Part shown: piece by piece, positions 19,683 through 29,768 of the stretch | Layout of the letters: each line of letters opens with the position of its first letter | Numbering within the stretch: the first letter of the stretch is position 1 | Assembly: GCF_024518835.1 (NCBI RefSeq) | Contig: NZ_JANIGO010000001.1 | Location: forward strand, 62,001-126,000 | Length of the DNA: 64,000 nt | Reading direction: 5' to 3' | DNA from: Limnobacter humi | GTDB lineage: Bacteria > Pseudomonadota > Gammaproteobacteria > Burkholderiales > Burkholderiaceae_B | Position numbers and translations under genes: made by a program | Notes under the pieces: model-generated | Seen by the model: the letters and a program-made list of their open reading frames with translations, nothing else | What the model was told of the DNA's origin: nothing | Databases searched by the model: none

Positions 19683-20466
19683 ATGAACCGATGTGGCTTG
19701 GCAGTTTCGAATACGATCTTAATTGGGTCAAATCTGCGCCACCCCAAGTCACGATGTCTTCAGAGTTGGATAGGGGACGATTTTCCTGTCTGAAATCGCT
19801 TCTACCGATGACAACCTTTATTCCGTCAAACAACTGATCACGTTTGAGTTTTATCTTTAAATCGAATCCTGAACCAATCGCCTCCTCAAGATGAGGGCCC
19901 AATAGCAGTTTGGCTCGTTCAATGGCGATCTCCAAAGGCTGTTGATTAGCCAAAGCATCGCGAATACATGCTCGCAGGCTTGCCGAAACCGCTGAGTCAC
20001 TTCCCAATAAGGCTTCAATATCTGCTCGCTGAGAATCGTTAACTGATCCATCAATATTTAATCGAATAGAAAGATTCAAAGGCTCCACAGAATTGCCATC
20101 GCCCTTGGCGATACCATCTGGACCGAATGTACTGTGCTGAATACTGACATCATCAAGATTGAAATGCAGTTTTAGCATTCCACTTTGACCCCGACCCGAT
20201 GACGCTACTGAATCAGAACTGAAAGGGGTTATCAGTTTCATTTTGGCCGACAGAATACCTTGCTGATGAAATTGATCTATCACCATGTTCTGGAATTTTG
20301 AAACGTCAACAGTATCCGAGCTGAGCGTTTTTAGAGCATCGATCAGATGAATGTAATTGAAATAACCAGCCAAAGGCGCATCGTTCGGTTTACGCTCGGT
20401 CACTGGATATTTAGCGACGAACTTTGCTACACCGGTCGAGATGCTAACAGAGTTAAAAGACGTCAT
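19672..20466 (-). CDS. Unknown protein, AT-richer than its surroundings
   Basis: A 264-residue soluble protein with no signal peptide or membrane helix and no family I recognise. It is rich in Ser, Asp and Leu; the first half contains predicted beta strands (MLKLHFNLDDVSIQHSTF) and the second half helices (LRACIRDALANQQPLEIAIER). The DNA is visibly richer in A and T than neighbouring genes and uses more A/T-ending codons. GGGGA six bases before ATG 20466 supports this start over one six codons earlier. Possibly acquired horizontally. Confidence 0.65.
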   Translation of the reverse strand: MTSFNSVSISTGVAKFVAKYPVTERKPNDAPLAGYFNYIHLIDALKTLSSDTVDVSKFQNMVIDQFHQQGILSAKMKLITPFSSDSVASSGRGQSGMLKLHFNLDDVSIQHSTFGPDGIAKGDGNSVEPLNLSIRLNIDGSVNDSQRADIEALLGSDSAVSASLRACIRDALANQQPLEIAIERAKLLLGPHLEEAIGSGFDLKIKLKRDQLFDGIKVVIGRSDFRQENRPLSNSEDIVTWGGADLTQLRSYSKLPSHIGSFNL

Positions 20467-20558
20467 GAGGAATCCCCGAAACATTGAAAACCATGAGTGG
20501 GCAATCAGAGTCTGAAAGTTCAGAACTCACCAGCATGCCGATAACCAGAAACCGTTAA

Positions 20559-22415
20559 TCAGTCCTCTAGACCGTGACGATATGCGATGGAAATTTCAGT
20601 GTGCGAAATCACACCCACCAACACATACCGTTGTTGACGGCTCAACACGGGCAACGCATCAAGGCCGTACTTGACCATGTGCTGCACGGCATGGCGAACG
20701 GTCATGTCATCGAAGACAAATCGAGGGCGCTGCGCAATCAGCGACTCAATACCCTGTGTGCAGGCAACCTGACCGGTTTCAATCGCGGTCAAAATGCGAT
20801 CACGATCAACCACCCCTTTCAACCGCCCCTCGGCATCCACCACGGGGTACACAGCAAAGCGATATGCATGCGGATCGCTTCGCATGGCCGTGACCACGTC
20901 CAAAATCTGTTGACCCGATTGAAACCGCATCACCTGCTGATTGGCCACTTGATGAACCAACACTTGTTCCAGCGGGTCGGCCGAATATTCAGCCGGTGTG
21001 CGAACACCTCGCCGCGCAATTTTTTCGGTCATGATGGTGTTGCGCATCACCAGCGATGACACCAGATAGGCCGCTGCGCAGCCCCCCAACAAGGGCAAGA
21101 GCCCCATGGGCTGCAAGGTGGTCTCAAACGCAAACACGGCAGAGGTCAGCAATGCACGGGACGCGCCCGCAAACAAGGCAGCCATGCCCACCAGGGCGGC
21201 CACCCGCACATCAATGTGCAGCATGGGCAACACACTGGCAGTGACTTTGCCCAACAACAAACCCAAGCCACCACCCAGGGTAAACAATGGGGCGAGGGTA
21301 CCGCCGGAAGTTCCGCTACCCAATGAAATCGACCATGAGAAAAACTTGAACGCGATCAGCACCGCGACAGCTTGCCAAGCAAGACCATCGGACAAAATAT
21401 TGCGGATGTTGTAATAGCCCACCCCCAAGGTGTCTGGCGCGAAATAACCAGCAACACCCACAGCCAACGCACCGAGTGCAGGCCACCACATCCAGTGTAT
21501 GGGTAGTCGCTCAAACGTGTCCTCAATGCCATACACAATGCGGGTTACTCCCGCTGCAGCCAGGCCCATCACAGCGCCCAGCAGCGTGTAGAACACCAAC
21601 GCCCCCAAGCCCGGCGGGCCCAGTTCAGGCATGGCGAAAATTGGCTCCGAGCCTTCCATCACAATGCGCATGCCCGCGGCAGTCACCGCCGCCAAAGCAA
21701 CCGGAATGATGGAGCGAGGTCGGTATTCAAACAACAACAATTCAATGGCAATCAGTACCGCCGACACCGGGCTGCCGAAGATGGCAGACATGCCGGCCGC
21801 CGCACCGGCGGCCAACAGGGTTTTGCGCTCAGCGGTGGAGACTGGAATTTTTTGCCCCACAAAGGAGCCCAGTGCACTGCCCGTGGCGATGATGGGGCCC
21901 TCGGCACCAAATGGACCGCCTGTGCCGATGGAAATGGCGGAAGATATCGGCTTCAAGAACATGACCCGAGCCGGAATGCGGCTTCGATTGGTCAATACCT
22001 GCTCCATGGCCTCCGGGATGCCATGCCCGCGAATGGCTTTGGAACCATAGCGCGCCATGAGACCAATCAGCACTGCGCCCACCACTGGTATGGGCAATAC
22101 CCACCATCCCAGGTGCGCAACAGCATCGGCCGGGCTCACGTCGTGAGCCTGAAAGTGACCATAGAATGCAAGGTTGGTGATGATGGCGATCAGCTTCAAC
22201 ATGAGCCAGGCCACACCACTGGCTGCCAGGCCCAACAAGATGGCCAAGCCCGACATACTGATGGTGCGTTTGTCGAGCAAGCCGGGTTGCTGACTTAGGT
22301 GCTCAGACTCCAGGACCAAGTCCAGCGACGGCGATACAGTGAGACCATCGGTGGTGGCGGCGTGGGAGGATGTGATGGAAGGCGTTGCGCGATGGGTATT
22401 TGCGACAGGTTTCAT
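20559..22415 (-). CDS. ClC-family chloride channel/antiporter with C-terminal CBS pair
   Basis: A 618-residue membrane protein. ClC selectivity motifs are visible: GHGIP at 130-134, GAEGP at 170-174 with the gating glutamate E172, and GTSGGTLAP near 370. About ten membrane helices occupy 55-450. Two CBS domains fill roughly 480-615 and may bind adenine nucleotides. The conserved gating Glu allows either channel or chloride/proton exchange. A perfect 16-bp inverted repeat lies 98 bp upstream. Confidence 0.92.
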   Translation of the reverse strand: MKPVANTHRATPSITSSHAATTDGLTVSPSLDLVLESEHLSQQPGLLDKRTISMSGLAILLGLAASGVAWLMLKLIAIITNLAFYGHFQAHDVSPADAVAHLGWWVLPIPVVGAVLIGLMARYGSKAIRGHGIPEAMEQVLTNRSRIPARVMFLKPISSAISIGTGGPFGAEGPIIATGSALGSFVGQKIPVSTAERKTLLAAGAAAGMSAIFGSPVSAVLIAIELLLFEYRPRSIIPVALAAVTAAGMRIVMEGSEPIFAMPELGPPGLGALVFYTLLGAVMGLAAAGVTRIVYGIEDTFERLPIHWMWWPALGALAVGVAGYFAPDTLGVGYYNIRNILSDGLAWQAVAVLIAFKFFSWSISLGSGTSGGTLAPLFTLGGGLGLLLGKVTASVLPMLHIDVRVAALVGMAALFAGASRALLTSAVFAFETTLQPMGLLPLLGGCAAAYLVSSLVMRNTIMTEKIARRGVRTPAEYSADPLEQVLVHQVANQQVMRFQSGQQILDVVTAMRSDPHAYRFAVYPVVDAEGRLKGVVDRDRILTAIETGQVACTQGIESLIAQRPRFVFDDMTVRHAVQHMVKYGLDALPVLSRQQRYVLVGVISHTEISIAYRHGLED

Positions 22416-22512
22416 GCTCGACAGGTGGACCGTTCTGCGGCATGCAGGCGCACGGCAAGCCAGACGGATGAACTTTCCGTGCAGCCTGCATTGGCCATGG
22501 TTTATTTGTTAA

Positions 22513-22528
22513 AAACTGTGAACAGTTT
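22513..22528. promoter_or_regulatory. Operator-like inverted repeat upstream of the ClC gene
   Basis: AAACTGT-GA-ACAGTTT is a perfect 7+2+7 inverted repeat in the 144-bp gap between the HIT gene and the ClC gene, 98 bp before the ClC start. The size suits a dimeric regulator. No regulator is assigned. Confidence 0.45.
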
Positions 22529-22559
22529 ACACCAAGCGAACTGCCCAAGCGGGTTGGGC

Positions 22560-22991
22560 TTAACCGAACTGGGCCTTCAAGCGTTCGTTCAGTTGTGCAA
22601 ACCAGGTGAACTGGGTGTCCAGAATACGTTGTTGACGTGGGCTGAGGCGCGCTTCAGGCCTGGCCGCTGCCCACACTGGCGCCGGGAAATGGGCATCATC
22701 CGTAAAGCGGGGAATAACATGCCAGTGCAGGTGGGGCACCACGTTGCCCAGCGTGGCCAGGTTTACTTTGTCAGGTTTGAACTGCTGAAGTACAAATTCC
22801 TCCAGCAACACCACCGCGCTCATGCACAGCGTGCGCTGCTCGGGTGGCAATTGAGAAAACTCCTGCACGTGGGTTTTCCACACCAGTCGTAAAAAGCCCG
22901 GATACAAGGCTTCCCGGGCATCAATCACCCGGAACAGTGGATGGCGGTAAATCAATTCACCGCCATCACTGTTGCACAAGGGGCAATCCAT
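22560..22991 (-). CDS. HIT-family (histidine triad) protein
   Basis: A 143-residue protein. The catalytic triad motif is PHLHWHVIPR with H87, H89 and H91. An N-terminal CPLC pair suggests a metal site, as in several HIT subfamilies. HIT proteins hydrolyse or transfer nucleotidyl groups (AMP-lysine, ApnA, dinucleoside phosphates). Its ATG overlaps the stop of the upstream FAD/iron-sulfur gene by one base (TGATG), so both are made together. Confidence 0.9.
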   Translation of the reverse strand: MDCPLCNSDGGELIYRHPLFRVIDAREALYPGFLRLVWKTHVQEFSQLPPEQRTLCMSAVVLLEEFVLQQFKPDKVNLATLGNVVPHLHWHVIPRFTDDAHFPAPVWAAARPEARLSPRQQRILDTQFTWFAQLNERLKAQFG

Positions 22992-25900
22992 CAGACCAGA
23001 ATCCGCTCGATGCCGCCGTCGTTGGCCTGCTTCACATACTCGGGCAACCAGTTGTCGCCCAGCACATGTTTGGCAATTTCAACCACGATGTAATCCGCTT
23101 CAACCGTTGCGTCCTTGCTGTAACGGCTCAAGCCTTGCAAGCAGGATGGGCAGCTGGTGAGGATCTTCACGTCCGCACCCGGTGCCTTGTCGCGCAGGGC
23201 ATCGGCACCCTTGCGCATTTCCTCTTCCTTGCGGAAACGCACTTGGGTGGCCACGTCGGGGCGGGACACCCCGAATGTACCCGACTCGCCACAGCAGCGG
23301 TCGTTCTTGACAATGGTTTGCCCTTGCATGTCGCTGTTCATCAAGGTGTTAATCACTTTGAGCGGATCATAGGTTTTCATGGGGGTGTGACAAGGGTCGT
23401 GGTACATGTACTGCACACCGGTCACCTGGTCCAGCTTCACGCCTTTTTCCATCAGAAATTCATGGATATCGATGATGCGGCAACCCGGGAAAATCTTCTC
23501 AAACTCATAACCCTGCAACTGGTCGTAACAGGTGCCACAGCTGACCACCACAGTCTTGATGTCGAGGTAGTTGAGCGTGTTGGCCACCCGGTGGAACAGC
23601 ACCCGGTTGTCGGTGATGATTTTCTCGGCCTTGTCGGACTGCCCTGCCCCGCGCTGTGGATAACCGCAGCACAGGTAACCCGGTGGCAACACGGTTTGCA
23701 CGCCCACATGCCACAACATGGCTTGGGTGGCCAAACCGACCTGGCTGTACAGGCGCTCAGAGCCACAACCTGGGAAGTAAAACACCGCTTCGGTATCGGC
23801 CTGTGTGCCCTTGGGGTTGCGAATCACCGGCACGTAATCACTGTTTTCAATGTCCAGCAAGGCACGGGCGGTTTTCTTGGGCAACCCACCGGGCATCGGC
23901 TTGTTGATGAAGTGGATGATCTGCTCGCGAATCGGCGCTTTGCCCACGGTCGCTGGCGGTTTGCTGGTCTGGTTGTCGACAAGCCCAATCGCCTTACCGA
24001 CTTTATACGCCAAGCGTTGTGCCTTGAAACCGATGTCGGTGATGCCCACCCGCATGGCTTTGATGGTGGCTGGGTCTTTCGCATTCAGGAAAGCCATGGC
24101 CGCCGCAGTACCTGGGTTGAAGCTCTTCTTGCCCATTTTGCGCAGCAAGGCGCGCATGTTCATGGACACATCGCCAAAGTCGATGTCGACCGGGCATGGC
24201 GTGACGCACTTGTGGCAAACCGTGCAGTGGTCAGCCACGTCTTCAAACTCGGCCCAGTGCTTAATAGAAACACCGCGACGGGTTTGTTCCTCGTACAGGA
24301 AGGCCTCCACCAACAAGGAGGTGGCCAGAATTTTATTACGCGGACTGTACAGCAAGTTGGCACGGGGCACGTGTGTAGAACACACCGGCTTGCACTTGCC
24401 GCAACGCAGGCAGTCCTTCATGGAATTGGCAATCGAACCAATGTCGCTTTGGCTCATGATGAGACTTTCATGCCCCATCAGGTTGAAGCTGGGCGTGTAG
24501 GCGTTGGCCAAGTCACCACCCGGCAACAACTTGCCCTTGTTGAAGCGGCCTTCTGGGTCGATGCGCTGCTTGTAGTCCTGGAACGGCTTCAGCTCGGCTT
24601 CCGACAGGTATTGGTATTTGGTGATGCCAATGCCATGTTCCCCAGAAATCACACCGTCCAGGTCGCGCGCAATTTGCATGATGCGATCCACCGTGTGCTC
24701 CGCTTCGCGCAGCATGTCATAGTCGTCCGAATTCACCGGCAGGTTGGTGTGGACGTTGCCGTCACCGGCGTGCATGTGCAGCGCCACAAACACCCGGCCA
24801 CGCAGCACTTTTTTGTGGATGGCACGGGCTTCGGCCACCACGGGCGCAAACACGCCGCCCACAAAAATGCGGTCCAGGTGAGCGCGGATTTCGGTTTTCC
24901 AACTGACGCGCACGGTGCGGTCCTGGAGCACATCGAATACGCGGGCATCGGGCTGTTGTGCCAGGCGCTTGGTCAGCTCGCCATCCAGGTGACCCATGCC
25001 CAGGCTCAGCAGGACCGGCTTGGCCGCTTCCAGACCCATGTCCATGTTGGACAGCAACCAGCTCCAGCGCTCGTGTACGGTGTCCAGCAGCTCGTTGGCC
25101 CGCAACACACGGTCACCGATGATTTCATCAGGTGACAGTTTGCTGGTGTCTGCGTCGTCGCTTTTGCCCAAGGCCAGCGGCAGCGCGAAGAAACCTCGCA
25201 ATGCCGCGACCAGCTTCAGCTTGTTGCGAATCGACAGCTCAATGTTGATGCGTTCAATCGCGTCGGTGTACTCGCCCATGCGGTGCAAGGGAATGACCAC
25301 GTCTTCGTTGATTTTGAAGGCATTGGTGTGGCGCGCAATGGCCGCCGTGCGGGAACGGTCGAGCCAGAATTTTTTGCGGGCTTCAGGGCTAACCGCCACA
25401 AAGCCTTCGCCAGAGCGACCATTGGACAAGCGAATCACTTCCGAGGCCGCTTTGGCCACGGCGTCTTCGTCATCGCCCACGATGTCGCCAAACAGCACCA
25501 TCTTGGGAAAAGCGCCCCGCTTGGATTTCGGACTGTAACGCACAGCGCGCAAGTAGCGCTCGTCCAAATGTTCCAGGCCCGCCAGAATGGCGCCCATGGC
25601 CTTGCCCTCGCCGTCCAGGTAGTCCTTGATTTCAACAATCGACGGCACGGCATCCCGGGCTTGTCCGTAGAACTCCAGACACACCGTGCGGGTGTGGCTG
25701 GGCATGCGGTGCAGTACCCACTTGGCCGACGTGATCAAGCCATCACAACCCTCTTTCTGAATACCGGGCAGGCCTGCCAGAAATTTGTCAGTGACGTCTT
25801 TGCCCAAGCCGACCTTGCGGAACACTTTGCCTTCGACCACCAGGCGTTCGGTCTTCAAGACCTTGTCACCCGGTTTGCGATTGCCGTCACTCCACACCAG

Positions 25901-26962
25901 CTCGAACTCGGCTTGCGCTGCATCGTGAATTTTGCCGAGGTTGTGGTTGATCCGGGTCACTTCCAGCCAATTGCCTTCCGGGTCCACCATTCTCCACCAG
26001 GCCAGGTTGTCGAGCGCGGTGCCCCACAACACGGCCTTTTTGCCACCCGCGTTCATGGCAATGTTGCCACCAATGCAACTGGCCTCGGCGGAGGTTGGAT
26101 CAACAGCAAACACGCGCCCTGCTTTTTCTGCGGCTTCAGACACACGCTTGGTGACCACACCCGCACCGGAATAGACCGTGGCGTATTCAGTGCTCAGGCC
26201 GGGCAACGTTTCCATCACAACCGGGCCCAGCTCTTCCAGCTTCTCGGTGTTGATGACCGCAGACAGGGCGGTGAGTGGCACCGCACCACCGGTGTAACCG
26301 GTGCCGCCTCCGCGTGGAATGATGGTCAGCCCCAGGCTGATACAGGCTTTCACCAAACCCGGGATTTCGGATTCCCGGTCGGGTGTGAGCACCACCATGG
26401 GGTATTCCACACGCCAGTCGGTGGCGTCTGTGACATGCGATACGCGAGACAGTCCATCGAACTTGATGTTGTCTTTCGCGGTGTGCTCGCCCAGCGCATG
26501 GCGGGCGCGGCTGCGAAAGTCGCGCAGGGTGTCGAACTCTTTCTGGAAAGCCAGCACGGCTTGCTCGGCCGAGGTCAGCAGTTCGCGAACGCGGGCACTG
26601 CGGTCGTCGGCTTCGTGGTTTTCGTTGGACTCCACGCGGCGAACATTGATTTCGCTCAAGCGGTGAAACAGCGCGGAAATGAGGGCTTGCAAACGCTTGG
26701 GGTTGTCCAGCAAATCGTCTTGCAGATAGGGGTTGCGGCGCACCACCCAAATGTCGCCCAACACCTCGAACAGCATGCGGGCCGAGCGACCTGTTTTCCG
26801 CTCCTGACGCAGTTCCTGCAGGATGTCCCAGGCCTTTTGGCCAAGCAGGCGGATCACGATCTCCCGGTCGGAGAACGAGGTGTAGTTGTACGGAATTTCC
26901 CGCAGGCGGGTGGTTTCGCCGGCTGAGGGTTTCAAGGTGTTCAATTCAACGGGTGCGTTCAT
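22991..26962 (-). CDS. Large FAD/iron-sulfur oxidoreductase (DUF3683, D-lactate dehydrogenase-like)
   Basis: A 1323-residue multidomain protein. In order: DUF3683 (about 1-110); FAD-binding PCMH domain (about 170-340, with [13 protein letters not shown]); FAD-oxidase C domain (about 400-790); two 4Fe-4S clusters ([11 protein letters not shown] near 850 and [12 protein letters not shown] near 910); and two CCG heterodisulfide-type repeats ([10 protein letters not shown] near 1057, CCGYPQRG near 1098, HDPCHTP near 1190, [10 protein letters not shown] near 1223). It combines in one chain what GlcD/GlpC-type or LldE/Dld-type systems split over subunits. Oxidation of D-lactate or another 2-hydroxy acid with electrons to quinone is likely but not proven. 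Confidence 0.88.
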   Translation of the reverse strand: MNAPVELNTLKPSAGETTRLREIPYNYTSFSDREIVIRLLGQKAWDILQELRQERKTGRSARMLFEVLGDIWVVRRNPYLQDDLLDNPKRLQALISALFHRLSEINVRRVESNENHEADDRSARVRELLTSAEQAVLAFQKEFDTLRDFRSRARHALGEHTAKDNIKFDGLSRVSHVTDATDWRVEYPMVVLTPDRESEIPGLVKACISLGLTIIPRGGGTGYTGGAVPLTALSAVINTEKLEELGPVVMETLPGLSTEYATVYSGAGVVTKRVSEAAEKAGRVFAVDPTSAEASCIGGNIAMNAGGKKAVLWGTALDNLAWWRMVDPEGNWLEVTRINHNLGKIHDAAQAEFELVWSDGNRKPGDKVLKTERLVVEGKVFRKVGLGKDVTDKFLAGLPGIQKEGCDGLITSAKWVLHRMPSHTRTVCLEFYGQARDAVPSIVEIKDYLDGEGKAMGAILAGLEHLDERYLRAVRYSPKSKRGAFPKMVLFGDIVGDDEDAVAKAASEVIRLSNGRSGEGFVAVSPEARKKFWLDRSRTAAIARHTNAFKINEDVVIPLHRMGEYTDAIERINIELSIRNKLKLVAALRGFFALPLALGKSDDADTSKLSPDEIIGDRVLRANELLDTVHERWSWLLSNMDMGLEAAKPVLLSLGMGHLDGELTKRLAQQPDARVFDVLQDRTVRVSWKTEIRAHLDRIFVGGVFAPVVAEARAIHKKVLRGRVFVALHMHAGDGNVHTNLPVNSDDYDMLREAEHTVDRIMQIARDLDGVISGEHGIGITKYQYLSEAELKPFQDYKQRIDPEGRFNKGKLLPGGDLANAYTPSFNLMGHESLIMSQSDIGSIANSMKDCLRCGKCKPVCSTHVPRANLLYSPRNKILATSLLVEAFLYEEQTRRGVSIKHWAEFEDVADHCTVCHKCVTPCPVDIDFGDVSMNMRALLRKMGKKSFNPGTAAAMAFLNAKDPATIKAMRVGITDIGFKAQRLAYKVGKAIGLVDNQTSKPPATVGKAPIREQIIHFINKPMPGGLPKKTARALLDIENSDYVPVIRNPKGTQADTEAVFYFPGCGSERLYSQVGLATQAMLWHVGVQTVLPPGYLCCGYPQRGAGQSDKAEKIITDNRVLFHRVANTLNYLDIKTVVVSCGTCYDQLQGYEFEKIFPGCRIIDIHEFLMEKGVKLDQVTGVQYMYHDPCHTPMKTYDPLKVINTLMNSDMQGQTIVKNDRCCGESGTFGVSRPDVATQVRFRKEEEMRKGADALRDKAPGADVKILTSCPSCLQGLSRYSKDATVEADYIVVEIAKHVLGDNWLPEYVKQANDGGIERILV

Positions 26963-27045
26963 GCAAAACCTTTTAACTGCTTAGCACCACATGGTACCAA
27001 AGGCAACGCTGGAGCGCCTAGAGCAACGCCCCTGTTTTTATCGCC

Positions 27046-27075
27046 AAAACCCTGATGGCAAAAGGGGCATCAGGG
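27046..27075 (-). terminator. Rho-independent terminator of argS
   Basis: On the minus strand CCCTGATG and CATCAGGG form an 8-bp perfect stem around a ten-base loop, then TTTT. It lies 29 bp past the argS stop. Confidence 0.75.
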
Positions 27076-27103
27076 GTATTGGATGGGTGATTTCATCGTC
27101 GAC

Positions 27104-28843
27104 TTACATGCGTTTGGGCGCCGAAACACCCAGCACGGCCAAGCCGTTGGCCAACACTGTGGCCACCGCCACCAGCAGGGCCAAACGGGCCTTTTTCAGT
27201 TGGACATCATCCACGCGCACACGTTCCGCGTTGTAGAAAGTGTGGAAGGCTCCAGCGAGCTCACGCAGGTAAAACGCAATGTGGTGGGGCGCCAATTCAT
27301 CGGCCGATTTGGCCAACACATCGGCATAACTGGCCAAGGCCCGCAACAAAGCCGCTTCTGACGGGGCCTGCAATAGGTCCAGGTTGGCTTCTTTCAAGCC
27401 GATGACATCCACGCCCTCCTGGTCCAAAATGGAGTGAATACGGGCATGCGCGTATTGCACGTAGTACACCGGGTTTTCGTCGGATTGAGACAGCGCGAGG
27501 TCTACATCGAACACAAACTCGGTGTCGGCTTTGCGCGACACCAGGAAAAACCGCACGGCATCTCGCCCTTTGGTCAGTGCGTCAGGCTGGCTCAACATCG
27601 GCTGACTTTCATCCACACCACCGGACCAGCAGATAAGGTCTCGCACTGTCACGTAGCTGCCCGCACGCTTGGAGATTTTGACCTCTTGCCCACCCTTCAT
27701 GACGGTGACCATTTTGTGCAACACATAGTCAGGGTAGCCCTGCGGAATGCCGACATCGGCCGCTTGCAGACCAGCCCGAACCCGGGCAATGGTGCCATGG
27801 TGGTCGGTGCCCTGAATGTTGATGACTTTGCCAAAACCACGACGGAATTTGCTGATGTGGTAAGCCACATCGGGCACAAAATACGTGTAACCCCCTTCGG
27901 ATTTGCGCATCACGCGGTCTTTGTCGTCACCGAAGTCGGTGGACCGCAGCCACAGCGCACCGTCTTGCTCGTAGGTTTTGCCGGAAGCCACCATTTTCTG
28001 GACGGCCTCTTCCACTTTCCCGTTAGTGTACAAGGAGCTTTCGAGGTAAAAATTGTCGAACTGCACGCCAAAGGCTGTCAAATCCAGGTCTTGCTCAGCG
28101 CGCAAATAGGCCACTGCAAAGGCGCGAATGGACTCGAAATCGTCCACATGGCCACTGCCCTTCACGGGCTCACCGTCGGCGGCCTTCACTTCCTTGCCAG
28201 CCAGAAAATCAGCAGCAATATCGGCAATGTAATCGCCGTTGTAGGCGCTCTCGGGCCAGCCCGCATCGCCCGGCTTCAAGCCCTTGGCGCGACACTGCAC
28301 CGAGGTGGCCAGGGTTTGAATCTGTACGCCGGCATCGTTGTAGTAAAACTCTTTGTACACAGTCCAGCCCTGGGTTTTCATGACCGAGGCCATGGCGTCG
28401 CCCAACGCGGCCTGCCGACCGTGGCCCACATGCAAAGGGCCTGTGGGGTTGGCCGATACAAATTCAATCAACACGGTTTCGCCTGCATGTTCAGACGATT
28501 GCCCAAAAGCAGCCCCCTGCTCCAGCACCGCGGACACCACAGCAGTGCGTGCCTGCGCGCTCAGGCGAATGTTGATGAAACCTGGGCCGGCAATCTCAAT
28601 GGCCTCGACCAGACCAGCACAAATGGGGTTGGCCTTGACATGATCGACCAACGCTTGGGCCAATTCACGCGGGTTTTTTCGGGCTGGCTTGGCCAACTGC
28701 ATGGCCAGGTTGCAAGCCACATCGCCATGGCTGGCATCCTTGGGTTTTTCAAGTGTGACCACCCCTTCAAAAGGCGTGCCCAATGCAGCAGTGGCAGCGT
28801 GTTCAAAAGCGGTGGCAAGTGTTTGGCGGTGTTGTGGCAGCAT
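27104..28843 (-). CDS. argS: Arginyl-tRNA synthetase
   Basis: A 579-residue class I synthetase. The HIGH-type motif is HVGH at 138-141 in [14 protein letters not shown]. The KMSKS-type region reads [11 protein letters not shown]. The N-terminal Add-1 domain and the C-terminal anticodon-binding DALR domain are present, ending LGVSAPKRM. It charges tRNA-Arg. I start at [14 protein letters not shown]; 14 upstream in-frame codons look non-native. Confidence 0.96.
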   Translation of the reverse strand: MLPQHRQTLATAFEHAATAALGTPFEGVVTLEKPKDASHGDVACNLAMQLAKPARKNPRELAQALVDHVKANPICAGLVEAIEIAGPGFINIRLSAQARTAVVSAVLEQGAAFGQSSEHAGETVLIEFVSANPTGPLHVGHGRQAALGDAMASVMKTQGWTVYKEFYYNDAGVQIQTLATSVQCRAKGLKPGDAGWPESAYNGDYIADIAADFLAGKEVKAADGEPVKGSGHVDDFESIRAFAVAYLRAEQDLDLTAFGVQFDNFYLESSLYTNGKVEEAVQKMVASGKTYEQDGALWLRSTDFGDDKDRVMRKSEGGYTYFVPDVAYHISKFRRGFGKVINIQGTDHHGTIARVRAGLQAADVGIPQGYPDYVLHKMVTVMKGGQEVKISKRAGSYVTVRDLICWSGGVDESQPMLSQPDALTKGRDAVRFFLVSRKADTEFVFDVDLALSQSDENPVYYVQYAHARIHSILDQEGVDVIGLKEANLDLLQAPSEAALLRALASYADVLAKSADELAPHHIAFYLRELAGAFHTFYNAERVRVDDVQLKKARLALLVAVATVLANGLAVLGVSAPKRM

Positions 28844-28953
28844 GGTCCAAAGGGGCCCGGGGAGGCGGTGTTGCTCTTGACCCAACGTGGATCTTCGAGC
28901 AATGGGGTGTCGAAACCCTCCATTGTATCAAGGATTTGCTTCGCCCATCGACG

Positions 28954-29241
28954 CTACCGCTGCTTGGCAACCCAGGCAAAGTGGCGTGCCAAGGCGTCAT
29001 CGCCCCGAAGTTGCTCCAGCGTCGGGAACTGCCGAGCCAAGGTCATTTCGTCATAGAGGTCGTGAATGCCATCGTGGCAGGTGCGGCACACATTGATGCC
29101 CTGATTGAGTTGCATCTTGTTGAAATGTCGCTGGAAAAAAGCGCGACGATGCAATTTTTTGGGAATCAGGTGATGGAATGTGAGTAGCGTCGTACGGCCA
29201 CAACAGGCACAAACGCCCTGCTTGATACGAAGTGAGGCCAT
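28954..29241 (-). CDS. Small HNH-type zinc protein
   Basis: A 95-residue protein with one CxxC near the N-terminus (ACCGRTTLLTFHHLIPKK) and a second zinc pair CRTCHDGIH in the middle. This is the HNH nuclease pattern (CxxC...HHLIPK...CxxCH). Stand-alone short HNH proteins of this kind are common and mostly uncharacterised. It lies 110 bp upstream of argS on the same strand. Confidence 0.7.
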   Translation of the reverse strand: MASLRIKQGVCACCGRTTLLTFHHLIPKKLHRRAFFQRHFNKMQLNQGINVCRTCHDGIHDLYDEMTLARQFPTLEQLRGDDALARHFAWVAKQR

Positions 29242-29297
29242 GGCATGTCAACAACGGTTGGGCTACGCCTATTGTGCCCCAACTGGGGAGCAGACTG

Positions 29298-29702
29298 TTA
29301 ACGCGACTTGCCACCCAGCACCAGCCGGCGAACTGGAGACACGCAGACCATGACGATGTTCAACAGCACAAAAGCACTCAAAAACAAATGAGCCTCGTTC
29401 AGCCGAAGGTGTGTGCTGAACACGGTTTGACTGACCCACGCCACCGAATGACGCAACCAGGGCAAAAATGGCCAGACCAATACAAGGCAAGCCGACAGCA
29501 CCGAGAACAGGGCCAAACCGACCAGCACACGCCGAAACAGGCCTGAAGCCGCATGCAAAATAACGAAGAGACCCAAGTTGATGGCCAGCCAGATGGCATC
29601 GCCCATCCAACCCTGGCGGGCCCAGGGAAACACCATGGCCCACGACAGGCAAACTGCGATGGCCAGAATGAGAATGCCGGTGGACTGCAGTGTTTTGTGC
29701 AT
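29298..29702 (-). CDS. Four-helix membrane protein, function unknown
   Basis: A 134-residue hydrophobic protein with membrane segments at about 6-27, 35-54, 58-80 and 104-125 and a basic C-terminus. No family is recognised. It lies 66 bp downstream of the CCA-adding enzyme gene on the same strand, so cotranscription is possible. Confidence 0.6.
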   Translation of the reverse strand: MHKTLQSTGILILAIAVCLSWAMVFPWARQGWMGDAIWLAINLGLFVILHAASGLFRRVLVGLALFSVLSACLVLVWPFLPWLRHSVAWVSQTVFSTHLRLNEAHLFLSAFVLLNIVMVCVSPVRRLVLGGKSR

Positions 29703-29768
29703 GGAAACCTCCCGAAACGAACCGTGTGTTTTTTTTGAAAGAAAGACAACGCGCGATGGCGCAGAAGG

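Noticed and set aside
22844-25135. Very long open frame on the plus strand (over 750 codons)
   Set aside because: It is fully antisense to the FAD/iron-sulfur gene, is rich in His/Gln/Gly from reversed GC-rich codons, and has no domain. Similar long antisense frames lie opposite the acyl-CoA dehydrogenase (4611-6386) and the same FAD gene (25283-26926).
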